DNA from: DASZMJ01 sp035551935
GTDB taxonomy: Bacteria > Planctomycetota > Planctomycetia > Isosphaerales > Isosphaeraceae
Direction of reading: 5' to 3'
Assembly: GCA_035551935.1 (NCBI GenBank)
Contig: DASZMJ010000123.1
Coordinates: 1 to 36,080, forward strand
Length of the DNA: 36,080 nt
The notes beneath the pieces are model-generated. The model was not told the DNA's origin and did not search any database. It saw nothing but the letters and a program-made list of their open reading frames with translations. A program made the position numbers and the translations under genes. Below, one piece after another: positions 23,682-32,001 of the stretch (position 1 is the first letter of the stretch; every line of letters starts with the position of its first letter).

Positions 23682-24332
23682 ATGTATGAAGCGCCGATGG
23701 AGCCGTTCGACCGGCCATTCTCGCCCCCGACCCTCCAGCGTTACCGCGACTACGCGCGGCAGCGGCAGATGACCCTGGGCGACCTGCTGCTGGAGAACCG
23801 CATCGTCTTCCTCGAAGGGGTCATCAACGACGCCGTCGCCAACCTGACGGTCATGAAGTTCCTCTTCCTCCAGTTCGAGAACCGGACGCAGCCGATCAGC
23901 TTCTACATCAACAGCCCCGGCGGCAGCGTCACCAGCACCCTGGCCATCTACGACACGATGCAGTTCATCGACTGCCCGGTGGCCACCTACTGCATCGGCA
24001 TGGCCGCCTCGGGCGCCGCGGTGCTCCTGGCCGGCGGGACGAAGGGGCGACGCTACGCCTTGCCGCACTCGAAGGTCATGATCCACCAGCCGTACGGGCA
24101 GGTCGGCGGCCAGGTCTCGGACATCGAGATCCAGGCGCAGGAGATCCTCGACAGCAAGAAGAACATCAACGAGATCCTCGCCAAGCACACCGGCCAGCCG
24201 TTCGACAAGATCGCCCGCGACACCGAGCGCGACCGCTACCTCAACGCCTTGCAGGCCAAGGAATACGGCGTCGTCGACGAGGTCGTCGGCCACATCCCCA
24301 GCGCCGAGGCCGCCCGCGGGCCCGTCACCTGA
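23682..24332 (+). CDS. clpP: ATP-dependent Clp protease proteolytic subunit, paralogue 1
   Basis: A 216-residue protein; ATG 23682 has AGAAGGG 9 nt upstream. The catalytic triad is intact: S110 (MAASGAA), H135 (MIHQP) and D184 (TERDRYL), with the same spacing as E. coli ClpP (25 and 49). The residue after the catalytic Ser is Gly instead of the usual Met, a visible difference from paralogue 2. The N-terminus is longer (MYEAPMEPFDRPF) and shifted. It would form heptameric rings with ClpX or ClpA and degrade unfolded proteins. Followed by clpP2 after 61 nt; no clpX in the window. Confidence 0.93.
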   Translation: MYEAPMEPFDRPFSPPTLQRYRDYARQRQMTLGDLLLENRIVFLEGVINDAVANLTVMKFLFLQFENRTQPISFYINSPGGSVTSTLAIYDTMQFIDCPVATYCIGMAASGAAVLLAGGTKGRRYALPHSKVMIHQPYGQVGGQVSDIEIQAQEILDSKKNINEILAKHTGQPFDKIARDTERDRYLNALQAKEYGVVDEVVGHIPSAEAARGPVT

Positions 24333-24393
24333 ACCGATCGCACCGCAGCCGCAACCGCAACCGCCTACGCCACGAGCCCCGGAGCCCTCGACC

Positions 24394-25014
24394 ATGCCCT
24401 TGATCCCGATCGTCATCGAGCGGAGCGGTCGCGAAGAGCGGGCGATGGACATCTATTCCCGCCTGCTCCAGGACCGCATCATCCTCCTCGGCACGGCCAT
24501 CGACGACAACGTGGCCAACCTGATCGTCGCGCAGATGCTCGTGCTGACCCACCAGGACGACAAGGCCGACATCCACCTGTATATCAACAGCCCCGGCGGC
24601 AGTGTGACCGCCGGCCTGGCGATCTACGACACGATGCAGTACGTCCCCTGCGACGTGGCCACCTACTGTATCGGCCAGTGCGCCAGCATGGGCTCGCTGC
24701 TCCTGGCCGCCGGCGCCAGGGGGAAGCGCAACGCCCTGCCGCACGGCCGGATCATGATCCACCAGCCCCTGGCCGGCATGGAAGGCACGGCCACCGACAT
24801 CATGATCCACGCGGAGGAATTCCTCCGCATGAAGAAGCAGCTCAACGGCATCTACCAGAAGCACACCGGCCAGACCCTCGAACGCCTCCAGGAAGACACC
24901 GACCGCGATCGGTTCATGTCGCCGGAGGAGGCGCGCGAGTACGGCCTCGTCGATAATGTGCTCGACCGCACGCTCATCCTGCCGACGAGTCCGGGCGACA
25001 AGCCGGCGGTCTGA
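24394..25014 (+). CDS. clpP: ATP-dependent Clp protease proteolytic subunit, paralogue 2
   Basis: A 206-residue protein with GGAG upstream of ATG 24394. Catalytic S98 (CASMGS), H123 (MIHQP) and D172 (DRDRFMS) are in place with the canonical spacing, and INSPGGSV and LPHGRIMIHQP are classic. The N-terminal MPLIPIVIERSGREERAMDIYSRLL is the standard form for ClpP. The two paralogues could form mixed complexes, as known in other bacteria with two ClpPs (inference). The inverted-repeat element starts at its stop codon. Confidence 0.95.
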   Translation: MPLIPIVIERSGREERAMDIYSRLLQDRIILLGTAIDDNVANLIVAQMLVLTHQDDKADIHLYINSPGGSVTAGLAIYDTMQYVPCDVATYCIGQCASMGSLLLAAGARGKRNALPHGRIMIHQPLAGMEGTATDIMIHAEEFLRMKKQLNGIYQKHTGQTLERLQEDTDRDRFMSPEEAREYGLVDNVLDRTLILPTSPGDKPAV

Positions 25015-25118
25015 TACCGAATCGCGTGAAGGAATCGCTCTTCGTAGGGTCCGCTCTTGCGGACCGATCCCCGTGTGCCGGGAGGAGATCGGTCCGCAAG
25101 AGCGGACCCGACGAAGAG
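25015..25118. repeat. Inverted-repeat element, copy 2
   Basis: A 32-bp inverted repeat, 25038-25069 with 25087-25118, one mismatch, around a 17-nt loop. The loop is the reverse complement of copy 1's loop at 14 of 17 positions, and the left flank 25014-25040 matches copy 1's right flank (inverted) at 23 of 27 positions. The right extended arm is missing, next to the stop codon of the following minus-strand gene. Confidence 0.85.
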
Positions 25119-25123
25119 GCGTC

Positions 25124-25780
25124 CTAACGAAGCCGCTCGAGCAAGGCGCGGAGGGCGTCGCCGCCGCGCCGGCTCGACAGGAAGGCGAGGATCGGCAGGG
25201 CGAGGGTCAGGCTCGACAGGCAGAACCACGTCCAGGCGAGGGACGAGGAGCCGGCACCTCGGCCGCGGAGCCGTCGCCGGAGTAACGGGGCGAGGGTCTC
25301 CAGCATCGCTTCCGCCCCGCGGCCATGCGCCTCGACCTCGGCGGCGCGGAAGCCGGGCGTGAACTCGACGGTGAAACCGCGGCCGGCCTTCGTATCCTCG
25401 AAGCCGCGGAGCGACCGGCCGAAGTTCGCGCCCACGGCGTCGGGCAGGTCGTCGAGCGCCTCGCGGAGTGCGGCGAAGAGGGCCGGCGGCTCGATGTTGT
25501 AGATCGCCAGGCGACGCCGGGCGCGGGCGATCCAGAGCATCGCCAGGCCGGCCAGGATGGCCAGCACGGCCAGTCGCGCGGTCGGGCTCGCCAGGCCGTG
25601 ATGCATCCCCTGGCCGATCGGCCCGAGCGCGACCAGGCCCGCCAGGCCGCAGCAGAGCCAGGCCGCGTCGATCGGGCCGGCCACGAGCCGGGGGTTGCGG
25701 CCGGCCTGCCAGCACCCGAGCGCGAAGAAGTACGACGCCAGGGGGCCGACCATCAGCAGGACCTGCACCCCCGGCGACAT
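25124..25780 (-). CDS. Membrane protein of unknown function
   Basis: A 218-residue protein from ATG 25780, with GGAGGGAG upstream. About four hydrophobic segments: VQVLLMVGPLASYFFALG, DAAWLCCGLAGLVALG, LAVLAILAGLAMLWIA and a C-terminal one (WFCLSSLTLALPILAFL), with a soluble middle (GANFGRSLRG, RGFTVEFTPGF). No family recognised. It lies 19 nt after the Nudix gene stop and likely ends the fabI operon. The inverted-repeat element follows its stop. Confidence 0.65.
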   Translation of the reverse strand: MSPGVQVLLMVGPLASYFFALGCWQAGRNPRLVAGPIDAAWLCCGLAGLVALGPIGQGMHHGLASPTARLAVLAILAGLAMLWIARARRRLAIYNIEPPALFAALREALDDLPDAVGANFGRSLRGFEDTKAGRGFTVEFTPGFRAAEVEAHGRGAEAMLETLAPLLRRRLRGRGAGSSSLAWTWFCLSSLTLALPILAFLSSRRGGDALRALLERLR

Positions 25781-25799
25781 CGGTCGTCTCCCTCCGCGA

Positions 25800-26210
25800 T
25801 CACTCGGCGGCCAGCTCGTCGAGCACCGGCCCGTTGGCCGGCGGGAACTCCAGGGCCGGTAGCTCCCGCGCCGGCATCCAGCGGAAGCCCGACCCCGGCG
25901 CCGGCTGATCCTCGGGGTCGCAGGGGACACAATCGAAGTAATGCAGCTCGATCAGCCCGTGGGGATAATGATGGGTGACGACCCGTCGGAGTCGCTCGAC
26001 GACCACCGCGAGGCCGGCCTCCTCGCGGCATTCCCGGGCGGTCGCCGCGGCCGGAGACTCGCCCGGCTCGCACTTGCCGCCGGGGAACTCCCAGAGCCCC
26101 GGCATCGGCGAGCCGGCCGTCGGCGGCCGGCGCCGGACGAGGTAGGCCACGCCCTCGCGGACCAGGGCGATGCCGACGCGAGTCGGGGACCGGGCCTTGC
26201 TCTCCTCCAC
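25800..26210 (-). CDS. Nudix hydrolase (MutT-like)
   Basis: A 136-residue protein. The Nudix box is complete: GGKCEPGESPAAATARECREEAGL region, matching GX5EX7REUXEEXGU. I chose GTG 26210, 8 nt after the fabI stop; a TTG at 26216 in the same frame is possible and would slightly overlap spacing. The rest (VAYLVRRRPP, WEFPGGK) resembles MutT/8-oxo-dGTP hydrolases, and TRVGIALVREG is the first strand. Nucleotide sanitation is likely, but Nudix substrates vary. Same strand and close spacing to fabI suggest co-transcription. Confidence 0.85.
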   Translation of the reverse strand: MEESKARSPTRVGIALVREGVAYLVRRRPPTAGSPMPGLWEFPGGKCEPGESPAAATARECREEAGLAVVVERLRRVVTHHYPHGLIELHYFDCVPCDPEDQPAPGSGFRWMPARELPALEFPPANGPVLDELAAE

Positions 26211-26218
26211 GACCAAGG

Positions 26219-27028
26219 TCAGACCCGCCCTTCCTTGGCCGCCTCGATGGCCCGGCCGGGCGATCCCATGACATTGTAACCGCAATCGACGTGCAGAACC
26301 TCGCCGGTGATGCCGCTGGCCAGGTCCGACAGCAGAAACATCCCCGCCTTGCCGACCTCCTCGCGCTCGACGTTCCGGCCCAATGGCGCGACCGCCTCGT
26401 ACAGGCCGGCGAGCTTGTCCGAGTCGCCGACGGCCGAGGCGGCGAGCGTCTTGACCGGCCCGGCCGAGAGGGCGTTGACGCGGATCTTCTTCGGCCCGAG
26501 GTCATACGCCAGGTACTTCACCGAGGCGTCGAGCGCCGCCTTGCAGACGCCCATCAAATTGTAGCCGGAGACGACGCGCTCGCCGCCGAAGTACGTCAAC
26601 GTCGCGATCGCGCCGCCGTTCGGCATGACGTCGGCCGCGTGGCGCGCGACGCGCACCAGCGAATAGACGCTGATGTCCATCGCCGTCTTGAACCCCTCGC
26701 GGCTCGACAGGACGAACGGGTTTCTGAGATCATCGATCGGCGCGAAGGCGATCGAGTGGAGGACGAAGTCGAGCGTGCCGTAGGTCGCGCGGGCTTCGTC
26801 GAAGACGCGGGCGATGTCCTCGTCCTTCTGGACGTCGCAGGGGGTAATCAGCTTCGCCCCGATCGGGTCGGCGAGCTTGCGGACGCGGCGCTCCATCTTG
26901 TCGCCGGGCAGGTGGGTGAAGCCGATCTCGGCCCCCTCGTCCAGCAGTTGCCGGCTAATCGCCCAGGCGATGCTGAAGTCGTTGGCGACCCCGAGCACCA
27001 GCCCCTTCTTCCCCGAGAACAAGGCCAT
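26219..27028 (-). CDS. fabI: Enoyl-[acyl-carrier-protein] reductase (NADH)
   Basis: A 269-residue SDR protein of normal FabI length. ATG 27028 has GGAGGAG upstream. The pair Y146/Y156 with K163 (YFGG; YNLMGVCK) matches E. coli FabI numbering, and MALFSGKKGLVLGVANDFSIAWAI and HSIAFAP are FabI signatures. It performs the last reduction of each fatty acid elongation cycle in the cytosol. First gene of a likely operon with Nudix and the unknown membrane protein; divergent from the GT39-like gene with 54 nt between. Confidence 0.95.
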   Translation of the reverse strand: MALFSGKKGLVLGVANDFSIAWAISRQLLDEGAEIGFTHLPGDKMERRVRKLADPIGAKLITPCDVQKDEDIARVFDEARATYGTLDFVLHSIAFAPIDDLRNPFVLSSREGFKTAMDISVYSLVRVARHAADVMPNGGAIATLTYFGGERVVSGYNLMGVCKAALDASVKYLAYDLGPKKIRVNALSAGPVKTLAASAVGDSDKLAGLYEAVAPLGRNVEREEVGKAGMFLLSDLASGITGEVLHVDCGYNVMGSPGRAIEAAKEGRV

Positions 27029-27082
27029 CGGTCGGACTCCTCCCGCCAGACTCCCTTAAGGGCGTGACCCCCCGAGGATAGC

Positions 27083-28534
27083 GTGATCGACCCGACCGCT
27101 CAACCGGACTCCGGTCGGCGCCCCGACGCCGTTGCGGTTCGGCCGAGATGGCAACAGCTCGCACTCCCCTCGATCCTCCTCGTCGCCACCCTCCTCCGCC
27201 TCCTGCACCTCGACCGCCATAGCCTCTGGTACGACGAGGTCGTCTCGATGCGACTGGCGCGCACCGACGGCCCTCGGGCCTTGCTGGCGTCGCTCTTCCA
27301 GATCGACGCGACCCGGGCGCCGCTGCACCCGTTGCTCCTTCAAGCCTGGCTCCGCCTCTTCGGCACGTCCGAGCTAGCCGGCCGCTCGTTCAGCGCGGCC
27401 TGCGGCGTCCTGACGGTGCTCGTGGTTTACCTCCTCGGCCGCGAGGCGTTCGATGCCCGCACGGGTCGCTGGGCCGCCTGGCTCGCGGCGACGAGCCCGG
27501 CCCTGGTGCGATACTCGCAAGAAGTCCGGATGTATGCCTGGTTCGTCCTGGTGACGGCGCTCTCCTGGTGGTTCTTGCTGCGATTGCGGCGTTCGTCGAG
27601 TCGTTGGTGCCTCGAGGCCTTCGCCGCGAGCCAGGTCGCGATGGCGTACAGCCATCCGCTCGCCTTGCTGATGCTGGCGACGCAAGTCGGCGTGATCCTG
27701 GCGTTCCGACGGTCGTTCCGGGTGTCGTGGCGCGGCTGGTTCGTCGCGGAAATGGCGGTCGGGCTCGTGATCGCCCCCTGGGTCGGACATTATCTCGACC
27801 ACCCTCCCGAATCGACCTCCGGCCGACTGCCGCTCCGCTTCCTGCTCGGCCTGCCGATCGAGTTCGTCGGCGGCGACAGCACGGCCCTGCTTCTCTGCGT
27901 CGCCCTGATCGCCTTCGGCCTGTACGCGGGGGGCAGGTCGTTCGCGTCGATCGACGCGATCCTGCTCACCTGGTTCGCGGTCCCGACGCTGGTCCTGTAT
28001 CTGGCCTCACGCGTCGGGCCGCCGGTCTTCGGCCCGGCGCGGTACAACCTCTACGTGGCGCCGGCGTACTTGTTGCTGCTGGCCCGAGGACTCGTCTCGT
28101 TAAGATGGTGGTACGCCCGCCTCGTGTTGGCGCTGGCGGGCCTGATCCTCGCGCTGCCGATGATCGAGTCGACGGTCTATGCCCCGGATCTCAAGGCCGA
28201 CTGGCGCGCCGCGAGGCGTTACCTCGACGGCTTTGATTTCGAGGACACACCGGTGACGGTGGTCGTCGTGTCGGCCGACCCGCGCCACAACGTGGAGGTC
28301 GAGACGGCGCGCGAGTATCTCGCCGGCAGCGGCGCTCGCGTCGTCTCGGCCGAAGAGGCTTCGGCCAACCCCGGGGGCCTACGGACCGATCGCGAGACGA
28401 TCGTCATCTTCGCCGTCGGCGTGCGTGGCAGGGAAGCCGTCGTGGTTCTGCCCCATCGTCTCGCCGACTTCTACGATCCCAGGATCGAGAAGAACTTCCA
28501 CGGCCTCCGATTCCTCATGACGAGCGTGCCGTAG
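27083..28534 (+). CDS. GT39-like (GT-C) glycosyltransferase
   Basis: A 483-residue protein from GTG 27083 with GAGGA 5 nt upstream. About ten membrane segments; the first extracytoplasmic loop has SLWYDEVVS, the acidic catalytic motif of ArnT/PMT-type GT-C enzymes. ALVRYSQEVRMYAWFV and the C-terminal soluble part (KADWRAARRYL) also fit this family. It would use a lipid-linked sugar to modify an envelope acceptor. Unlike the 12500-15980 operon, no other glycosylation gene sits beside it. It converges on the small membrane gene at 28563. Confidence 0.82.
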   Translation: MIDPTAQPDSGRRPDAVAVRPRWQQLALPSILLVATLLRLLHLDRHSLWYDEVVSMRLARTDGPRALLASLFQIDATRAPLHPLLLQAWLRLFGTSELAGRSFSAACGVLTVLVVYLLGREAFDARTGRWAAWLAATSPALVRYSQEVRMYAWFVLVTALSWWFLLRLRRSSSRWCLEAFAASQVAMAYSHPLALLMLATQVGVILAFRRSFRVSWRGWFVAEMAVGLVIAPWVGHYLDHPPESTSGRLPLRFLLGLPIEFVGGDSTALLLCVALIAFGLYAGGRSFASIDAILLTWFAVPTLVLYLASRVGPPVFGPARYNLYVAPAYLLLLARGLVSLRWWYARLVLALAGLILALPMIESTVYAPDLKADWRAARRYLDGFDFEDTPVTVVVVSADPRHNVEVETAREYLAGSGARVVSAEEASANPGGLRTDRETIVIFAVGVRGREAVVVLPHRLADFYDPRIEKNFHGLRFLMTSVP

Positions 28535-28562
28535 TCGCGCCGAGACGACACGAACGTCCGAC

Positions 28563-28946
28563 TCATCGGGATCGCGACGCCGGCTCGAGGATCCACTTCG
28601 CATAACACACCAGCACGATCACATATAACTGGAGCCAGTACAGGTCCGCCCCGAACAGGGCGAGCGGGGAGAACGTCCTGCCCGTGCCGCGATAGATGAG
28701 GGCAAGGGCCTCGATGCCGACATTGGCGAAGAACACGACCGCCATGACCCTCTGCCGACGGCGCGCGAAGAATATGCCGAGCAGGAGGCTCGAGGAGACG
28801 AGGGCGAGGTCGAAGGCGAGGATGGTCGCGTCGAAGGCGGGCTTGAGGTCGGCGCGGCCGGGGAAGGCGGCGCCGATCAGGAGGATGGCATTCAAGCAGG
28901 CGATCACGACCACCGAAAGGGCCAGGGCGGCGCGGCCCGCGATCAT
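28563..28946 (-). CDS. Small four-segment membrane protein
   Basis: A 127-residue protein. ATG 28946 overlaps the stop of the upstream gene by 4 nt (ATGA), so translation is probably coupled; the longer frame to 29258 is antisense-type noise in the other gene. Four hydrophobic segments are visible (ALALSVVVIACLNAILLIGAAF, LAFDLALVSSSLLLGIFF, VMAVVFFANVGIEALALIY, LYVIVLVCYAKWIL). I do not recognise a family; function unknown. It ends facing the GT39-like gene. Confidence 0.7.
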   Translation of the reverse strand: MIAGRAALALSVVVIACLNAILLIGAAFPGRADLKPAFDATILAFDLALVSSSLLLGIFFARRRQRVMAVVFFANVGIEALALIYRGTGRTFSPLALFGADLYWLQLYVIVLVCYAKWILEPASRSR

Positions 28947-30154
28947 GGATTCGCCGGCGCGGGTCGATCGGCCGCGGGCCTCGGCTTGGGGTCGGCCCTC
29001 GGGAGATCGGTGACGGGGAAGGCGAGCCCCGCGAGGCCCTCGTCGAGGCCGCCCCTCGCGGCGTGGAGGGCCTGCCGCGTGGCGGCGCCGATGCGGAGGC
29101 TGCGCCGCTTGAGCTCCGGGTCGATCTGGCCGAGGCCGAGGCCCTCGATGAGGCTGAACGCCCCCTTGACCTGCGGATCGGCCGCGAGCTCGGCGCCGGC
29201 GTCGGGCTTGAGGTCGTCGGGGCGGACCACGGCCGGGCGAGCCAGGGCGAGGACCCAACGCTCGGGGCCGACGCGGACCCAGAGCGTCGCCTCGACCTTG
29301 ACCGTCGCGAGGTCCGGCGCCATCTCCAGGGCCGTCACGATCGCGCCGATCCGGCCGCGGTCGGCGACCCCCTTGAGCTTGGCGGGCAACGGGTCGGTCG
29401 GCTCCTCGCCGTCGAGCAGCCCCTTCAGCGCGCCCAGGGCGTTCATCGCATCCGGTGGCGCCCCCCCTTCAACGTCGGGGAGGACGAGACCTTGATAGCG
29501 GATGAAGCCGAGATCCTTGTCGTTGACGACCTCCGTCGCCGCGCGGCGAGCGAGCCAGCGTGCCTCGGGCTCGGCGAGCACCGGCACGAGGTCGTCGATC
29601 GGCGCCGGGTCGGTCCCCCTGGGAGAGAATCCCCGCCCTTCCAGGGCGGACGAGAGGTCCTCGATCGGCAGCGACTCGACCTCCTTGAGCCCCGTCCTCC
29701 AGCCGAGTCGCAGCAAGCGGGCGGCGTCCTTCGGCGCGCGCTTGACGCGCCGGACGTCGCTTCGATTCAGGGTCACGAGCATCAGGCGCGACGGCTTGGC
29801 CTGCGGGTCGTCGGCGAGTCGGGACAGCTCGGCGTCGATCCAGGGGGTGATGACGTCGTCCTTCTCGGGCCCGCGGGCGCGGTCCTTCTTCCAGGCTTCC
29901 AGCCGCTGCCGGCGCTGCGACCGCCCTTGCTTCACGAGGGGGGCCTCCGCCGCCTTCCAGCGCTTCGGCCAGTTCCGCAGGTGCTCGCCGGCCCAGTCGC
30001 GACGGACGACCAGCAGCACCTTGCCCGCGGGCGCCTGGTCAACGATCTGGCCGAGCGTCGTCTGGCCGTCCTTGAGCGTCACCGCGTCGGCGGCGACGCC
30101 CTTCGATGGCCCCAGCGCCAGGATCACCGCCGCGAGCGAGGTCCCGATGGACAT
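28943..30154 (-). CDS. Exported protein of unknown function
   Basis: A 403-residue protein. ATG 30154 has GGAGG 8 nt upstream. Residues about 1-22 are a signal peptide (MSIGTSLAAVILALGPSKGVAAD). It continues VTLKDGQTTLGQIVDQAPAGKVLLVVRRDW, then a charged helical stretch, and a mixed alpha/beta part ending in a Pro/Ala/Arg tail. I recognise no domain; the first strands (VTLKDGQ...GQI) recall planctomycete proteins whose short beta domains handle protein-protein contact, but that is only a guess. It is co-transcribed with the small membrane protein. Confidence 0.7.
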   Translation of the reverse strand: MSIGTSLAAVILALGPSKGVAADAVTLKDGQTTLGQIVDQAPAGKVLLVVRRDWAGEHLRNWPKRWKAAEAPLVKQGRSQRRQRLEAWKKDRARGPEKDDVITPWIDAELSRLADDPQAKPSRLMLVTLNRSDVRRVKRAPKDAARLLRLGWRTGLKEVESLPIEDLSSALEGRGFSPRGTDPAPIDDLVPVLAEPEARWLARRAATEVVNDKDLGFIRYQGLVLPDVEGGAPPDAMNALGALKGLLDGEEPTDPLPAKLKGVADRGRIGAIVTALEMAPDLATVKVEATLWVRVGPERWVLALARPAVVRPDDLKPDAGAELAADPQVKGAFSLIEGLGLGQIDPELKRRSLRIGAATRQALHAARGGLDEGLAGLAFPVTDLPRADPKPRPAADRPAPANP

Positions 30155-30243
30155 GGTTCGGCCTCCGTGAAGGCGCCGGGCGCGGTTACAATCGATCGCG
30201 GACGATCACCCTTCCCTTCCATCATAGCCGGTGCTCGCGGGAA

Positions 30244-31050
30244 ATGGGCAGACCTCGGCTCTCGCCGCTCGGCGATCGTGCGATCCTGGCCCGGTTCGAC
30301 ACCGAGGCCGAGGCGCGCGATTGGGCCGCCGCCGTCCGGGCCGAGCGGATGGCCGGGGTCGTCGACCTCGTGCTGGCCTACCGATCGGCCGCGGTCCATC
30401 TCGACCCAGACGCGGCCGACCTCGACGAAACGGAAGGGCGCCTGCGATCGATCCAGCTCCAGACGACCTCGGCCGAGGCCGGTCGCCTGATCGTCCTGCC
30501 GGTGCTCTACGACGGCCCCGACCTGGCCGCGGTCGCGCGCCGGCTGGGCCTGACCGAGGCCGAGGTGGTCGCTCAGCACTCGACCCCGGAATACGACGTC
30601 TTCGCCATCGGCTTCCTGCCGGGGTTCCCGTACGCCGGCTATCTGCCCGGCGCGATCGCCGGCCTGCCCCGGCTCGAATCGCCGCGGCTGGCCGTCCCGG
30701 CCGGCTCGGTGGCCATCGCGGGGAGGCAGACGGGGGTCTATCCCTCCGAGTCTCCCGGCGGCTGGCACTTACTCGGCAGGACCCCGTATCGGGTCGTCGA
30801 CCTCGCCCTCGGCCATTTCCCGATCCGCGCCGGCGACCGCCTTCGCTTCGAGCCCATCGACCCGGGCACCTTCGGCGCCCGACTCGGCGACTTGCTCGAA
30901 CCCGATCCGAGTCGGACCGGCCCATCGGTCGCGGAGGATGGAAGGACCCGGGTTCATGATCGCACGCGAAACGGCGGGAAACTTCCGGTCGTTGCCGACC
31001 CGCGACGCGGCTCGCGAGGGCCCTTTGAAGTGTCCGTCGGCATGGCCTAG
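30244..31050 (+). CDS. pxpB: PxpB/KipI-like 5-oxoprolinase subunit
   Basis: A 268-residue protein from ATG 30244. The N-terminus (PRLSPLGDRAILARF) and the core (FAIGFLPGFPYAGYLP, PAGSVAIAGRQTGVYPSESPGGWHLLGRTP) are those of the KipI/PxpB family. PxpB works with PxpC and PxpA to split 5-oxoproline; neither is visible here, so the role is uncertain. The last about 40 residues (after LEPDPSRTG) go beyond the usual end and look unrelated. An unusual tail, or a frameshift into a neighbouring PxpC gene, could explain it; I found no clear PxpC motif downstream. Divergent from the 30154 gene with 89 nt between. Confidence 0.8.
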   Translation: MGRPRLSPLGDRAILARFDTEAEARDWAAAVRAERMAGVVDLVLAYRSAAVHLDPDAADLDETEGRLRSIQLQTTSAEAGRLIVLPVLYDGPDLAAVARRLGLTEAEVVAQHSTPEYDVFAIGFLPGFPYAGYLPGAIAGLPRLESPRLAVPAGSVAIAGRQTGVYPSESPGGWHLLGRTPYRVVDLALGHFPIRAGDRLRFEPIDPGTFGARLGDLLEPDPSRTGPSVAEDGRTRVHDRTRNGGKLPVVADPRRGSRGPFEVSVGMA

Positions 31051-31119
31051 GGTTGCGACGGGGCGACGACGCGGGCCGATCGCGAGACGGCGCCGAGCCC
31101 CCGGAGGTCGAGCGCCAAC

Positions 31120-31329
31120 ATGATGCCGGTCATTCGTTCGGCGAGCCCGACGGTGCTCCTGCGGATCACCGACGGGACGTCGTATATGCATCGGTCATTC
31201 CGAGACTTTCGCCAGGCGCACCGCAGCGCCGAGGCGTTCGCGGGGGCGGGATTCGCCGTCGCGATGGTCTCGGCCACGGGTCGGCTCCTCATGCATTTTG
31301 AGCCCAGGGCCGGGCGGTTGCCGGGCTGA
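31120..31329 (+). CDS. Possible small protein (69 aa)
   Basis: ATG 31120 opens 69 codons with mostly GC-ending codons (MMPVIRSASPTVLLRITDG, then SFRDFRQAHRSAEAFAGAG, AVAMVSATGRLLMHFEP). GGAGG lies far upstream (about 31098), so the ribosome-binding support is weak. It ends before the hairpin at 31375-31425. I recognise no family. It may be a real short gene or noise. Confidence 0.4.
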   Translation: MMPVIRSASPTVLLRITDGTSYMHRSFRDFRQAHRSAEAFAGAGFAVAMVSATGRLLMHFEPRAGRLPG

Positions 31330-31374
31330 ATCGGGCCGTGGGGCGTCCGCCGCGCGCGGTCGTAGGGGCCTTGA

Positions 31375-31425
31375 CGCGGAAAAACCGCGAGAAAAACGGG
31401 GTAGAGGGTGGCCGGCCCCGTTTTT
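31375..31425. terminator. Tandem hairpins with T-run before the HU gene
   Basis: CGCGG-AAAAA-CCGCG (31375-31389) is followed by AAAAACGGGG (31392-31401) pairing with CCCCGTTTTT (31416-31425); T continues to 31426. The second hairpin is A-rich on one side and T-rich on the other, so it can act as an intrinsic terminator in either direction. It separates the PxpB/small ORF region from HU. Confidence 0.7.
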
Positions 31426-31560
31426 TCCTGTAGATTATCGACGATCGCGCCGATGACGAATCGCGAAGGCCTCGGTTGTCGTCCTCTCCGTGTCAGGGGG
31501 TCGAGGCTCGGTCGGTCCGCTCGAAGGTAGCGAACCCCACGTCAGGAGGAAGTCGTTCCC

Positions 31561-31941
31561 ATGGCCAAGAAAGCCGCACCCAAGGCCGCCGGCGCCAAGG
31601 CGGCCCCCGCCGCGAACGCCAAGGCGGCCGCCACCCGCCCGAAGGCCGCGACGAAGACCGAGGTCTTCGGCGCCCTGGCCGAGAAGACCAAGCTGACCAA
31701 GAAACAGGTCGCGGAGGTCTTCGACGCGATCAACGAGCTGGTGCTCGACCACCTCGGCAAGAAGGGCCCCGGCCTCTTCGTCATCCCCGGCCTGATCCGC
31801 CTGAAGGTCGTCCACAAGCCCGCCACCAAGGCCAAGCCCGGCAAGAACCCCGCCACCGGCGAGCCGATCACCATCCCGGCCAAGCCCGCCCGCCGCGTGG
31901 TCAAGGCCGTGCCGCTGAAGGTCCTGAAGGACTCCATCTGA
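31561..31941 (+). CDS. HU-family DNA-binding protein with Lys/Ala-rich N-terminal tail
   Basis: A 126-residue protein, longer than the usual 90. AGGAGG lies upstream of ATG 31561. Residues 1-31 are a Lys/Ala/Pro tail (MAKKAAPKAAGAKAAPAANA) like histone H1-type tails. The HU core starts near residue 32 (TKTEVFGALAEKTKLTKKQ) and keeps the arm signature GKNPATGE; the tail of the protein (PARRVVKAVPLKVLKDSI) is also HU-like. It would bind and compact DNA; the extra tail may add DNA contact (inference). Single-gene unit between the hairpin at 31375 and the terminator at 31948. Confidence 0.88.
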   Translation: MAKKAAPKAAGAKAAPAANAKAAATRPKAATKTEVFGALAEKTKLTKKQVAEVFDAINELVLDHLGKKGPGLFVIPGLIRLKVVHKPATKAKPGKNPATGEPITIPAKPARRVVKAVPLKVLKDSI

Positions 31942-31947
31942 GCGACG

Positions 31948-31983
31948 CCCCCCGGCCCTCCCTTCCCCGGGAGGGCCGGGGGG
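31948..31983. terminator. Perfect 15-bp hairpin after HU
   Basis: CCCCCCGGCCCTCCC (31948-31962) pairs perfectly with GGGAGGGCCGGGGGG (31969-31983), loop TTCCCC. It starts 7 nt after the HU stop and ends before the convergent TPR gene stop at 32002. No T-run; a hairpin-type terminator for both strands. Confidence 0.65.
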
Positions 31984-32001
31984 ACGCTCGCCGTGGTGGG
32001 C

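Noticed and set aside
31047..31292. 81-aa minus ORF opposite the small plus ORF
   Set aside because: No ribosome-binding site or family; the plus frame has better codon use, though neither is certain.
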